From NCBI GenBank assembly GCA_964505035.1, contig CAZDGK010000022.1:1-21694 (forward strand): a DNA stretch of 21,694 nt. The letters run 5' to 3'. The stretch's first letter is position 1; each line of letters starts with the position of its first letter. Shown here piece after piece: positions 1-5,791 of this stretch. Source of the DNA: CAZDGK01 sp964505035. GTDB lineage: Bacteria > Patescibacteriota > Saccharimonadia > UBA4664. The notes beneath the pieces are model-generated. The model ran no database searches, was not told the origin of the DNA, and saw only the letters and a program-made list of their open reading frames with translations. Position numbers and translations under genes: made by a program.

Positions 1-13
1 CTCCAGGTAACTC

Positions 14-90
14 GCCCCGGTAGCTCAGCTGGATAGAGCAGTGGACTTCTAAGCCTAGGGTCGCAGGTTCGAATCCTGCCCGGGGCACCA
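14..90 (+). tRNA. tRNA-Arg (anticodon UCU), CCA encoded
   Basis: A cloverleaf can be drawn by hand. The acceptor stem GCCCCGG (14-20) pairs with CCGGGGC (80-86). The D stem is GCTC/GAGC (23-26/36-39), the T arm is GCAGG-TTCGAAT-CCTGC (63-79), the discriminator is A87 and CCA is encoded at 88-90. The anticodon loop CTTCTAA (46-52) gives anticodon TCT, which reads AGA/AGG. The odd part is the anticodon stem: GTGGA (41-45) faces GCCTA (53-57), giving G-A, T-T, G-C, G-C and A-G, so only two canonical pairs. The rest is intact and the TCT loop matches bacterial tRNA-Arg, so the identity is firm but function is open. The next gene starts 6 nt after the CCA. Confidence 0.88.
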
Positions 91-96
91 GGAATT

Positions 97-639
97 ATGA
101 TAGAAAATATTACCAACCCGATGCCGACGCCCGAGGAAATTGATAAAGCAGCCGATGTCTTGGGCCGGTTGGAACCAGGCTACCTGCCGCGGCCGGTATT
201 TGACGCGATTGTCAGGCTGATAGTGGTGTCGGTAGTTGAGCTGGTGCCGGTGCGGACCGTCCGTGGTCGCACGGAAGTATTGCTGACTCAGCGCGAGCCC
301 GACGACCCCATCTGGCCGTCGATGTGGCACAACCCGGGCTCGGTAATCCGGCCGACGGATGTGCGGCCAGAATACGCCGACACGCTGGCCCGGCTGCTCG
401 ACGAGGAGCTGGGCGGCACGGCTACGAGCGGTGAACTGGCAATGGTGGGGCCGCTGCATTTCGCAACCACGCGCGGGTGGGGAAACGCCGTCATCTATTG
501 GACCGTGGTGACGGGCGAGCCTAAGGCCGGCCGGTTCTTCGACGCGCAGCAACTGCCCGAGCGGTTCGTGGAGTCGCAGCGGCTGGTCGTGGAAGGCGCG
601 GTGGCACACTACGAGCAGGCGCGAAGCAGAACTTCGTGA
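97..639 (+). CDS. Nudix-like hydrolase, degenerate Nudix box
   Basis: This 180-aa protein has a Nudix-like core at residues 45-140. A strand with VLLTQRE (61-67) is followed by a WPSMWHNPGS turn (73-82) and then RLLDEELGG (99-107). Compared with the family signature Gx5Ex7REUxEExGU, Gly81, Arg99, Glu103, Glu104 and Gly106 are kept, but the RE glutamate is Leu100 and the Glu of Gx5E is missing. Family members hydrolyse nucleoside diphosphates linked to another group; the substrate cannot be told, and metal binding may be weakened. The start at 97 lies 6 nt behind the tRNA and its AGGA sits on the tRNA end; an in-frame ATG at 121 is an alternative. It may be co-transcribed with the tRNA. Confidence 0.6.
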   Translation: MIENITNPMPTPEEIDKAADVLGRLEPGYLPRPVFDAIVRLIVVSVVELVPVRTVRGRTEVLLTQREPDDPIWPSMWHNPGSVIRPTDVRPEYADTLARLLDEELGGTATSGELAMVGPLHFATTRGWGNAVIYWTVVTGEPKAGRFFDAQQLPERFVESQRLVVEGAVAHYEQARSRTS

Positions 640-645
640 TATACT
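637..645 (+). promoter_or_regulatory. Extended -10 promoter
   Basis: TGaTATACT (TG at 637-638, TATACT at 640-645) straddles the stop codon of the upstream gene. No good -35 is seen, as is common for extended -10 promoters. The predicted start near 652 gives a 25-nt leader that carries the ribosome binding site of the gene at 677. Confidence 0.5.
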
Positions 646-676
646 AGCCTCCCCCACTAGCCAGAGAGGAGAGGCT

Positions 677-910
677 ATGGCTGGAGGACACCACAGGCGA
701 CGCCACACATGGAGCTGGCTGCCGGCGACTGTCGGCTGGCTAGTCGGCATAGCCACGTTGTACGGCTGGTATGCCCTACTGATAGCCGCTCACAGCCGGA
801 TACTATGGGCCATCAACATCGTGGGCATGCTACTAATCCCAACGGCAGTCGGGAGTGCCGCCGGCTGGTTGACAGCCAAGCTACTGCAGCGCATTCGGCG
901 GCGCGACTAG
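677..910 (+). CDS. Small membrane protein, two predicted helices
   Basis: This 77-aa protein was not recognised. It has a short basic N-terminus (HHRRRH, 5-10), a hydrophobic helix at about 14-38, a second at about 43-70 and a basic tail (RIRRRD), which suggests a two-helix membrane hairpin with both ends in the cytoplasm. GAGAGGAGAGG lies just before the ATG and supports the start. The gene has its own extended -10 promoter and a terminator at 919-949, so it is a stand-alone unit. An overlapping frame (709-954) has no membrane pattern or initiation signal and was discarded. Function is unknown. Confidence 0.6.
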   Translation: MAGGHHRRRHTWSWLPATVGWLVGIATLYGWYALLIAAHSRILWAINIVGMLLIPTAVGSAAGWLTAKLLQRIRRRD

Positions 911-918
911 CCGCCCCG

Positions 919-949
919 GCGCCCCAAGTCACCAGGCTCGGGGCGCTTT
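919..949 (+). terminator. Rho-independent terminator
   Basis: GCGCCCC (919-925) pairs perfectly with GGGGCGC (940-946), with a 14-nt loop and a short TTT tail. It ends the 677-910 unit and separates it from the convergent HU gene. Confidence 0.6.
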
Positions 950-954
950 GCTAG

Positions 955-1227
955 CTAACGCAACGTTTCTTTGAGGCGTTTGCCGGCCCGGAACCGCGGC
1001 ATGGGCATTTCGGGGATTTGGATTTCTTCACCGGTTTGCGGGTTGACGCCACGGCGAGCCGCCCGCTTGCCCCGGTCAAAGGTGCCGAAGCCAGTGATCG
1101 AGACTTTCTCCCCCTTGGCGACGGTGCGCTCGATGATTCCTACCAGCGTCGTGAGCATCTGCTCCGACTGGCGCTTGGTCGTATTCATCTCAGCCGCCAG
1201 AGTTTCGATTAGCTTTTGCTTCGTCAT
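955..1227 (-). CDS. hup: HU-family DNA-binding protein
   Basis: At 90 aa this is the usual length for HU. It starts MTKQKLIETL, followed by the helical dimerisation part with the conserved block VSITGFGTF (42-50). The DNA-binding arm is RRGVNPQTGEEIQIPE (58-73) and the close is PRFRAGKRLKE (77-87), all typical of HU/IHF. HU bends and compacts DNA as a dimer and is usually abundant. A GGAGA motif lies 5 nt before the ATG. A -35/-10 pair lies upstream at 1252-1279, so it can be expressed apart from the ymdB-like gene that ends 54 nt upstream. HU rather than IHF is inferred, since a single homodimer-type gene is usual in small genomes. Confidence 0.95.
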   Translation of the reverse strand: MTKQKLIETLAAEMNTTKRQSEQMLTTLVGIIERTVAKGEKVSITGFGTFDRGKRAARRGVNPQTGEEIQIPEMPMPRFRAGKRLKETLR

Positions 1228-1251
1228 ACGATTCTCCAGGTTACACCCCCT

Positions 1252-1279
1252 ACTCTAGCAGAGGCTTGCTATAGGTAAA
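1252..1279 (-). promoter_or_regulatory. Probable promoter of the HU gene
   Basis: On the minus strand, TTTACC (1274-1279), a 16-nt spacer and TAGAGT (1252-1257) form a fair sigma70-type pair. TG lies one base before the -10, an extended -10 feature. The predicted leader is about 20 nt and contains the GGAGA site. Confidence 0.45.
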
Positions 1280-1281
1280 GC

Positions 1282-2085
1282 CTAGAATTCTCCAAATTTT
1301 ATGATCTGTTCAACCGTGTTGGCTCGGCCAGATGCACCATTAACGGCTATGAGGAGGCCACATAACCACATGCGGCCGTCGGTTTCGAGCTCATTGCGGC
1401 TTTGGTCATCGGACAGCCAGCGCTTGACGATGACATCAGTCTTGATACCAAGGCTGGAGTCGCGCGAGCCTACCATACCGACATCGGTAATGTGGGCAGT
1501 GCCACCGGGTAGCACCCGGGAGTCGGCGGTGGGCACGTGCCAGTGGTCGCCAATGATAGCAGTGACGCGGCCATCGAGGTACTGGCCAATGACGACCTTC
1601 TCGCTCGAGAAATCGCCATGAAAATTGACGATGCGGGCGATGAGCTTCTCGCGCTTGGTGTCTTCGAGGATGCGGTCGATGGTGTGAAGCGGGTTTTGGA
1701 GGCCGGTTGGTGCGCGGTAGCCGACGGTCTGGCCGAGCAGGCTGGCGACGAGAATCTTGCCCTGCGGGGTGTCGACGATCTTGTAGCCGCGGCCTGGCGT
1801 GCCGTCTGGGTAGTTGGCGGGGCGGATGACGGGCTTGGCGGGGTCGTCGAGCCAAGGATGGATTTCGGCTTTGTGAAGCGTCCAATCGCCGCCGGTGAAG
1901 AAGTCGACGCCGGCCTCCATCATGTCCTGGGCATGGGCGATACTCATGCCCTTGCCGTGACTGAGGTTCTCGCCCTGGGCCACCACAAAGTCGACGCCAT
2001 AGTCGCGCCGGAGACCCGGCAGCCAGTCTTTGACCAATTGGCGGCCAGGCCGGCCCATGATGTCGCCGAGATAGAGAATAGTCAT
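1282..2085 (-). CDS. ymdB: YmdB-like (TIGR00282-type) metallophosphoesterase, altered active site
   Basis: With the start at 2085 the protein is 267 aa and begins MTILYLGDIMGRPGR, matching the family N-terminus. A longer frame to 2121 only adds residues overlapping the upstream gene. Family motifs are D8, E39-N40 (QGENLSHGKG), H156 (NFHGD), H181 and H183 (GDHWHVPTAD) and PGGTAHITDVGM. In the family these bind a di-metal centre that hydrolyses cyclic nucleotides such as 2',3'-cAMP. The usual GNH(T)WD segment reads GGDWTLHK here, so the Asn ligand is D67 and the catalytic His is W68. Activity may therefore be changed or lost. The ATG follows the GH16 stop by one base and has no Shine-Dalgarno site, which suggests translational coupling. 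Proximity to rny matches the known ymdB-rny pairing. Confidence 0.9.
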   Translation of the reverse strand: MTILYLGDIMGRPGRQLVKDWLPGLRRDYGVDFVVAQGENLSHGKGMSIAHAQDMMEAGVDFFTGGDWTLHKAEIHPWLDDPAKPVIRPANYPDGTPGRGYKIVDTPQGKILVASLLGQTVGYRAPTGLQNPLHTIDRILEDTKREKLIARIVNFHGDFSSEKVVIGQYLDGRVTAIIGDHWHVPTADSRVLPGGTAHITDVGMVGSRDSSLGIKTDVIVKRWLSDDQSRNELETDGRMWLCGLLIAVNGASGRANTVEQIIKFGEF

Positions 2086-2086
2086 A

Positions 2087-3232
2087 CTAGGGAGTTTGCT
2101 GGTAGACACGGATGTAGTCAACCTCTAGGTCGCGGCTGAGCGTGGCATCTACTAAGCCTTCGTTCCAACTGCGCTCCCAGTTATTGTCGATCATCATGTG
2201 CAGAATGAGCTGCATGGGTTGATTGCCGATCTGGGCGGCGTCGGTGAACTGGCCACATTTGACGCCGTTGATGTACCAGGCGATGTGGTCGGGCTCCCAG
2301 TCGACACCCATGCGGACGAAGCCGGTGGAGTAGTCCTGGTAGGCGCAGGCGCCGTTATTGCCGATGCCAGTATTGGGTTCGTAGGACAGGCTGCGGTTGG
2401 GGCCGTAGTTGTAGGTCATCCACATTTGCTTGGGGTCGTAGCCGAGAAGCTCGAGGATGTCGATTTCGGTCTGGTACTGATAGCTGGTATCGGCCGGCAG
2501 CATCCAGAAGGCGGTAAAGAAGCCCTGAGTGGCCGGGAATTTGAACCGCGATTCGACATAGCCATAGGTGAACTTGTAGAGATAGGCGGTATCGGGGTCG
2601 TTGCCGCTCTTGCGGGCGGTGGAGAGCAGGCCAGCCTTGTAGGTGCAGGAGCTGTTTTGGCAGGCGCTGGAGGCGTAGGGCGGCGACAGGGGCGAGGCGT
2701 TGAGCTTGGCGGTGCCATTGGAAACAGTGACTTGGGAGGGCAGATAGTGCTCGCGGCCATTGTTGAAGGTACTGGTGCAGTCACCGTAGTTCCAGTCGAA
2801 ACAAGGAGTGAGCTTGGTGTGATCGTAATCGGTGCCATTGAACTCTTCGAAAAAGCTGACGTTCCAGTGTTTGCCACTGGCGGCCGTGGCGGGCGGGGCG
2901 GTTTGGCAGGCGGGGGCGGCGCCGGTGACGCCGGCCGCGCAGCCACCGGGCGTGGGGGTAGGGGTGGGGGTGGCAGTGGGAGTGGGAGTTGGGACGGCGG
3001 TCGGCGACGGCGTGGGAGCGGTGCCGAAGACTAGCATGGAGCCGCCGAGCGCGCTGGCGTTGGCGGCGAGGCTGGCATTGCCGGTGATAGTGGCGCCAGA
3101 TAGCAGGAACTCGGCGGCTGGACCAGCGGCGAGGATATGGAGCGTGAGGTAGCCGAGGCCGATGACCGCCAGCAGCAGCGGGATGGCCCGAGATAGGCTA
3201 AGGGGCTTGAAGTAGGCCAGTAATTGGTTCAT
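2087..3232 (-). CDS. Secreted or membrane-anchored GH16 glycoside hydrolase
   Basis: The 381-aa protein has a basic N-terminus and hydrophobic segment (about 16-36) that acts as a signal or anchor. A spacer and a Pro-Thr repeat linker (about 73-95) lead to a GH16 domain at about 123-378. The catalytic motif is E256-I-D258-I-L-E261, the beta-bulge ExDxxE form typical of laminarinase-like GH16 enzymes. E256 would be the nucleophile and E261 the acid/base. The end DYIRVYQ (372-378) is also typical. Members cleave beta-1,3/1,4-glucans or galactans with retention; the substrate here is not known. Several Cys (144, 152, 191, 196, 296, 326) could form disulfides outside the cell. It lies between rny and ymdB and has its own likely promoter. 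Confidence 0.9.
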   Translation of the reverse strand: MNQLLAYFKPLSLSRAIPLLLAVIGLGYLTLHILAAGPAAEFLLSGATITGNASLAANASALGGSMLVFGTAPTPSPTAVPTPTPTATPTPTPTPGGCAAGVTGAAPACQTAPPATAASGKHWNVSFFEEFNGTDYDHTKLTPCFDWNYGDCTSTFNNGREHYLPSQVTVSNGTAKLNASPLSPPYASSACQNSSCTYKAGLLSTARKSGNDPDTAYLYKFTYGYVESRFKFPATQGFFTAFWMLPADTSYQYQTEIDILELLGYDPKQMWMTYNYGPNRSLSYEPNTGIGNNGACAYQDYSTGFVRMGVDWEPDHIAWYINGVKCGQFTDAAQIGNQPMQLILHMMIDNNWERSWNEGLVDATLSRDLEVDYIRVYQQTP

Positions 3233-3246
3233 GGCGTCTATGGTCG

Positions 3247-3255
3247 ATTATGCCA
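3247..3255 (-). promoter_or_regulatory. Extended -10 promoter before the GH16 gene
   Basis: On the minus strand this reads TGgCATAAT, 14 nt before the GH16 ATG, so the leader would be only about 8 nt and lacks a Shine-Dalgarno site. There is no -35 match; the -35 zone is filled by the direct repeats at 3255-3288. Confidence 0.45.
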
Positions 3256-3288
3256 CACTGCCGGGCGGATTTGACACTGCCGAGGCGG
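3255..3288. repeat. Two direct repeats upstream of the GH16 -10
   Basis: ACACTGCCGGGCGG (3255-3268) and ACACTGCCGAGGCGG (3274-3288) are near-identical direct repeats with a 19-bp period. They fill the space between the rny stop codon and the GH16 -10. Tandem sites in place of a -35 are typical of an activator-dependent promoter, but no regulator can be named. Confidence 0.5.
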
Positions 3289-4806
3289 CTATTTGGCAAA
3301 CTCGATGGCGCGGGTTTCGCGGATGACGTTGACCTTGATGACACCGGGGTACTTGAGGGTGGCTTCGACTTTGGTGGCGATGTCGCGGGCCATCTTGATG
3401 GCCTGCAGGTCGTCGATGCGCTCGGGCTCGACGATGATGCGCAGCTCGCGGCCGGCCGAGATGGCGTAGGTCTTCTGGACGCCAGCAAAGGTGCCGGCGA
3501 GGTTTTCGAGGTCGGTCATGCGCTTGGCGTAGCTTTCGAAGGTGTCGCCGCGGGCGCCAGGACGACCGGCCGACAAGGCGTCGACCACGCGGACAATGAG
3601 CGCCTCCGGGGTGGTAGCCTCGACGTCGTCATGGTGGGCCTTGATGGCGTGGCAGATGGCCTCTTCCATGCCATACTGCTCGGCTAGCTGGCCGCCGATG
3701 TGGTGGTGGCCACCTTCGACCTCGTGGGTGACGGCCTTGCCGACGTCATGGAGCAAGGCGGCGGTCTTGGCGATGCGGACGTCGGCGCCGATATCCTTGG
3801 CGATCATGCCGGCCAGGTGGGCCATTTCGATGGAGTGCTTGAGGACGTTTTGGGAGTAGCTGGTGCGGAACTTGAGCTGGCCGAGTAGTTTGATCATTTC
3901 GGCCGGCACACCGACCACGCCGGTATCCTTGAGGGCTTGCTCGCCGGCCTCTTTGACCTCTTTGTCGATCTCGGACTTGGCCTTGGCGACGACCTCCTCG
4001 ATGCGGCCGGGGTGAATGCGGCCGTCGGAGAGAAGCTTCTCCAGAGCCACGCGAGCGACCTGACGGCGCATGGGGTCGAAGGAGCTGAGCACAATGGCGC
4101 CCGGGGTTTCGTCGACGATGACGTCCACACCGGTGGCGCGCTCGAGCGACTGAATATTGCGGCCTTCCTTGCCGATGACCCGACCCTTGAGCTCTTCGTT
4201 GGGCAGCGGCACGGTAGTAATGGTACGCTCGGCGGTCTGGTCGGAGGCGATACGCTCCATGGCGGTGGCCAGAATCATCTTGGCCTTGTCCTCGGCCTCC
4301 TCGGTGGCCTCGGTCTGGAGCTTGCCGACCAGCTTGACGAGGTCGCCGCGGATGTCGCGCTCGGTCATTTGCACAAGCTTGGTCTTGGCCTCTTCGCGGC
4401 CTAGGCCGGCGATCTTTTCGAGGTTTTCCTGCTGCTTGACGCGGATGGCCCGCAGGTCGTCCTTGAGCACCTCTAGCTCGGACTCGCTTTTGCGGAGCTT
4501 TTCGCCGCGCTTATCGAGCTCCTCAAGCTTTTGGTCGAGGGTGGTCTGGCGCTGGAGCAACTGCTGCTCAGTAGCATTGAGCTGCGAACGGCGCTCGGTT
4601 TCTTCGCGCTTGGCGGCTTCGGCAGCCTTCAGGGCCTCACTCTTGGCCTCAAGCGTGAGTTCCTTGGCCTTCTTTTCGGCTTCGCGGACAATATCCTGCG
4701 CCTTGGCGGACGCGCTGGCAGCGCGGCGCCGATCGATGACGTTGGTGTATGTGTAGCTGGCCGCGCCCCCAACGGCGAGGGCGCCAAACAGCAGTAATAG
4801 TTCCAT
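3289..4806 (-). CDS. rny: Ribonuclease Y
   Basis: This is a 505-aa protein with the full RNase Y architecture. An N-terminal membrane helix (1-20) is followed by a long charged coiled coil (about 28-170). The KH domain has GxxG at G212-K-E-G215, and the HD domain has H353-D354 in LLHDVGK plus EVEGGHHHIGG and AHHDD. The conserved C-terminal domain contains SYAKRM and GRELRIIVEPE. RNase Y is a membrane-bound endoribonuclease that starts mRNA decay. Length and motifs are normal, so it should be active. The start has only a weak AGGT. The leader from the predicted promoter is about 90 nt. Downstream lie GH16 and ymdB; in other bacteria ymdB directly follows rny. Confidence 0.97.
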   Translation of the reverse strand: MELLLLFGALAVGGAASYTYTNVIDRRRAASASAKAQDIVREAEKKAKELTLEAKSEALKAAEAAKREETERRSQLNATEQQLLQRQTTLDQKLEELDKRGEKLRKSESELEVLKDDLRAIRVKQQENLEKIAGLGREEAKTKLVQMTERDIRGDLVKLVGKLQTEATEEAEDKAKMILATAMERIASDQTAERTITTVPLPNEELKGRVIGKEGRNIQSLERATGVDVIVDETPGAIVLSSFDPMRRQVARVALEKLLSDGRIHPGRIEEVVAKAKSEIDKEVKEAGEQALKDTGVVGVPAEMIKLLGQLKFRTSYSQNVLKHSIEMAHLAGMIAKDIGADVRIAKTAALLHDVGKAVTHEVEGGHHHIGGQLAEQYGMEEAICHAIKAHHDDVEATTPEALIVRVVDALSAGRPGARGDTFESYAKRMTDLENLAGTFAGVQKTYAISAGRELRIIVEPERIDDLQAIKMARDIATKVEATLKYPGVIKVNVIRETRAIEFAK

Positions 4807-4902
4807 GAAATACCTACAAGTGGCTACCGGTAAGGTCGGAAAGCAAGCGGGTCGTGGTGTAGTAGCCAGTAATCAGATGATGAAATAAACCGGACTAGCT
4901 AT

Positions 4903-4932
4903 ATTAAAACGTGAGCGCTGGGCATTGGTCAA
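4903..4932 (-). promoter_or_regulatory. Probable promoter of rny
   Basis: On the minus strand TTGACC (4927-4932), an 18-nt spacer and TTTAAT (4903-4908) form a good sigma70-type promoter. The -35 overlaps the last codons of tsaB. The start would be near 4896, leaving a leader of about 90 nt with no obvious riboswitch fold. Confidence 0.55.
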
Positions 4933-5321
4933 GCCTTGGGTTTGGTAATATTGGCGTTCGCGCCGTAATGCGGCAGGGCCGGACGGCCGGCGGGAGTGCT
5001 GGACAGCGCGGCCAAACCATCGGCCAGCCAGTGCTCGCCTTGGGCGCCGACCACCGGAACGCCGAGGCTGTCGGCCAGGGCATTGGCGACGGAATGGCCG
5101 ATGCGCAAGCTGGTGAAGGAGCCGGGGCCGCTGTAGACTATGATGCCGGCGAGGTCGGCTGGCTGCTGGCCGGCGTGAGCAATGGCTTCGCTGAGCCGCG
5201 CCAGCAGCTGGTCGGCCAGGGTGCGGCCACTCTCCCACTCCACGGTGGGCCGGGCAGGTGGCGCTTGGTCAAATAGCCAAACCGATGTGGTGGCGCCGGC
5301 GGCGTGGAGCGCGAGAATCAT
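4929..5321 (-). CDS. tsaB: TsaB-like t6A synthesis protein, short form
   Basis: Translation from 5321 gives 130 aa starting MILALHAAGATTSVWLF. The signature YSGPGSFTSLRIG matches the TsaB/YeaZ motif GPGSFTGLRIG. TsaB is the non-catalytic scaffold of the TsaB-TsaD-TsaE complex that makes threonylcarbamoyl-adenosine in ANN-decoding tRNAs. Usual TsaB is about 220-230 aa, so this form holds only the N-terminal ASKHA half. The start overlaps the tsaE stop (ATGA) and has a GGAGG site 4 nt upstream, so the pair is coupled. The frame is open upstream to 5468, but that part overlaps tsaE and lacks family similarity. TsaD and TsaC are not in the window. Confidence 0.82.
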   Translation of the reverse strand: MILALHAAGATTSVWLFDQAPPARPTVEWESGRTLADQLLARLSEAIAHAGQQPADLAGIIVYSGPGSFTSLRIGHSVANALADSLGVPVVGAQGEHWLADGLAALSSTPAGRPALPHYGANANITKPKA

Positions 5322-5791
5322 GCGGCCTCCTGCCGGAGCGCCACCAGTAGCCGCTCGGAGACTGGGCCGCCGGACTTGAAGACCAGGCGGCGGGCAGTGT
5401 CGGCCACGGGCTCTAGCGTGATGTGCAGGCGGTCGGCGGGCAAGCCAGACTCGACCACGCCACCCCACTCGATGAGCGTGACGACCTGCGGATCGGCCAT
5501 ATCCTCGGCTAGCTCCTCGCCGACGATGCCGCCCTCGGCCAGGCGATAGAGGTCGTAGTGATGGAGCTCCAGGCCCGACGGCAGGGCATAAATCTGGCTG
5601 AGGGCAAAGGTCGGGCTGGTCACTGCCCCGTGATAGCCAAGCGCGGCAGCCAAACCCTGGACGAAGGTGGTTTTGCCGCCGCCAAGGTCGCTAGACAGCT
5701 CAACCACTTCACCGCCCTTCAGGTGCGGGGCTAGCTTCGCGGCGACGGCCTGAGTGGCCTCTGAGCTGGTGGTAGTAACGTCGTAAGTCAT
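5318..5791 (-). CDS. tsaE: TsaE, t6A synthesis ATPase
   Basis: Starting at 5791 the protein is 157 aa. It carries the P-loop SSDLGGGKTTFVQG, then SPTFALSQIY and HHYDLYRL, and the IEWGG block, all characteristic of TsaE/YjeE. The first Gly of the Walker A consensus GxxxxGKT is Ser here; the GKT part is kept. TsaE hydrolyses ATP to reset the TsaB-TsaD complex. An upstream ATG at 5830 was rejected because family members start at the MTYDVTTTSSEA-like segment. The first 83 nt overlap the 3' end of the lamin-tail gene in another frame. No Shine-Dalgarno site is seen at 5791, so translation may depend on the upstream gene. Confidence 0.92.
   Translation of the reverse strand: MTYDVTTTSSEATQAVAAKLAPHLKGGEVVELSSDLGGGKTTFVQGLAAALGYHGAVTSPTFALSQIYALPSGLELHHYDLYRLAEGGIVGEELAEDMADPQVVTLIEWGGVVESGLPADRLHITLEPVADTARRLVFKSGGPVSERLLVALRQEAA

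Noticed and set aside
46..53. Anticodon CTA (amber suppressor) if the tRNA loop is shifted by one base
   Set aside because: The shifted stem (42-46 with 54-58) pairs worse, and CTTCTAA is the standard loop of tRNA-Arg(UCU).
2940..3020. GC-rich repeat array
   Set aside because: It is the coding sequence of the Pro-Thr linker of the GH16 protein, not an independent repeat element.
2198..3034. Long plus-strand frame of 278 residues opposite the GH16 gene
   Set aside because: It is Gly/Val-rich mirror coding of a GC-rich gene with a Pro-Thr linker, with no family motif or ribosome site.
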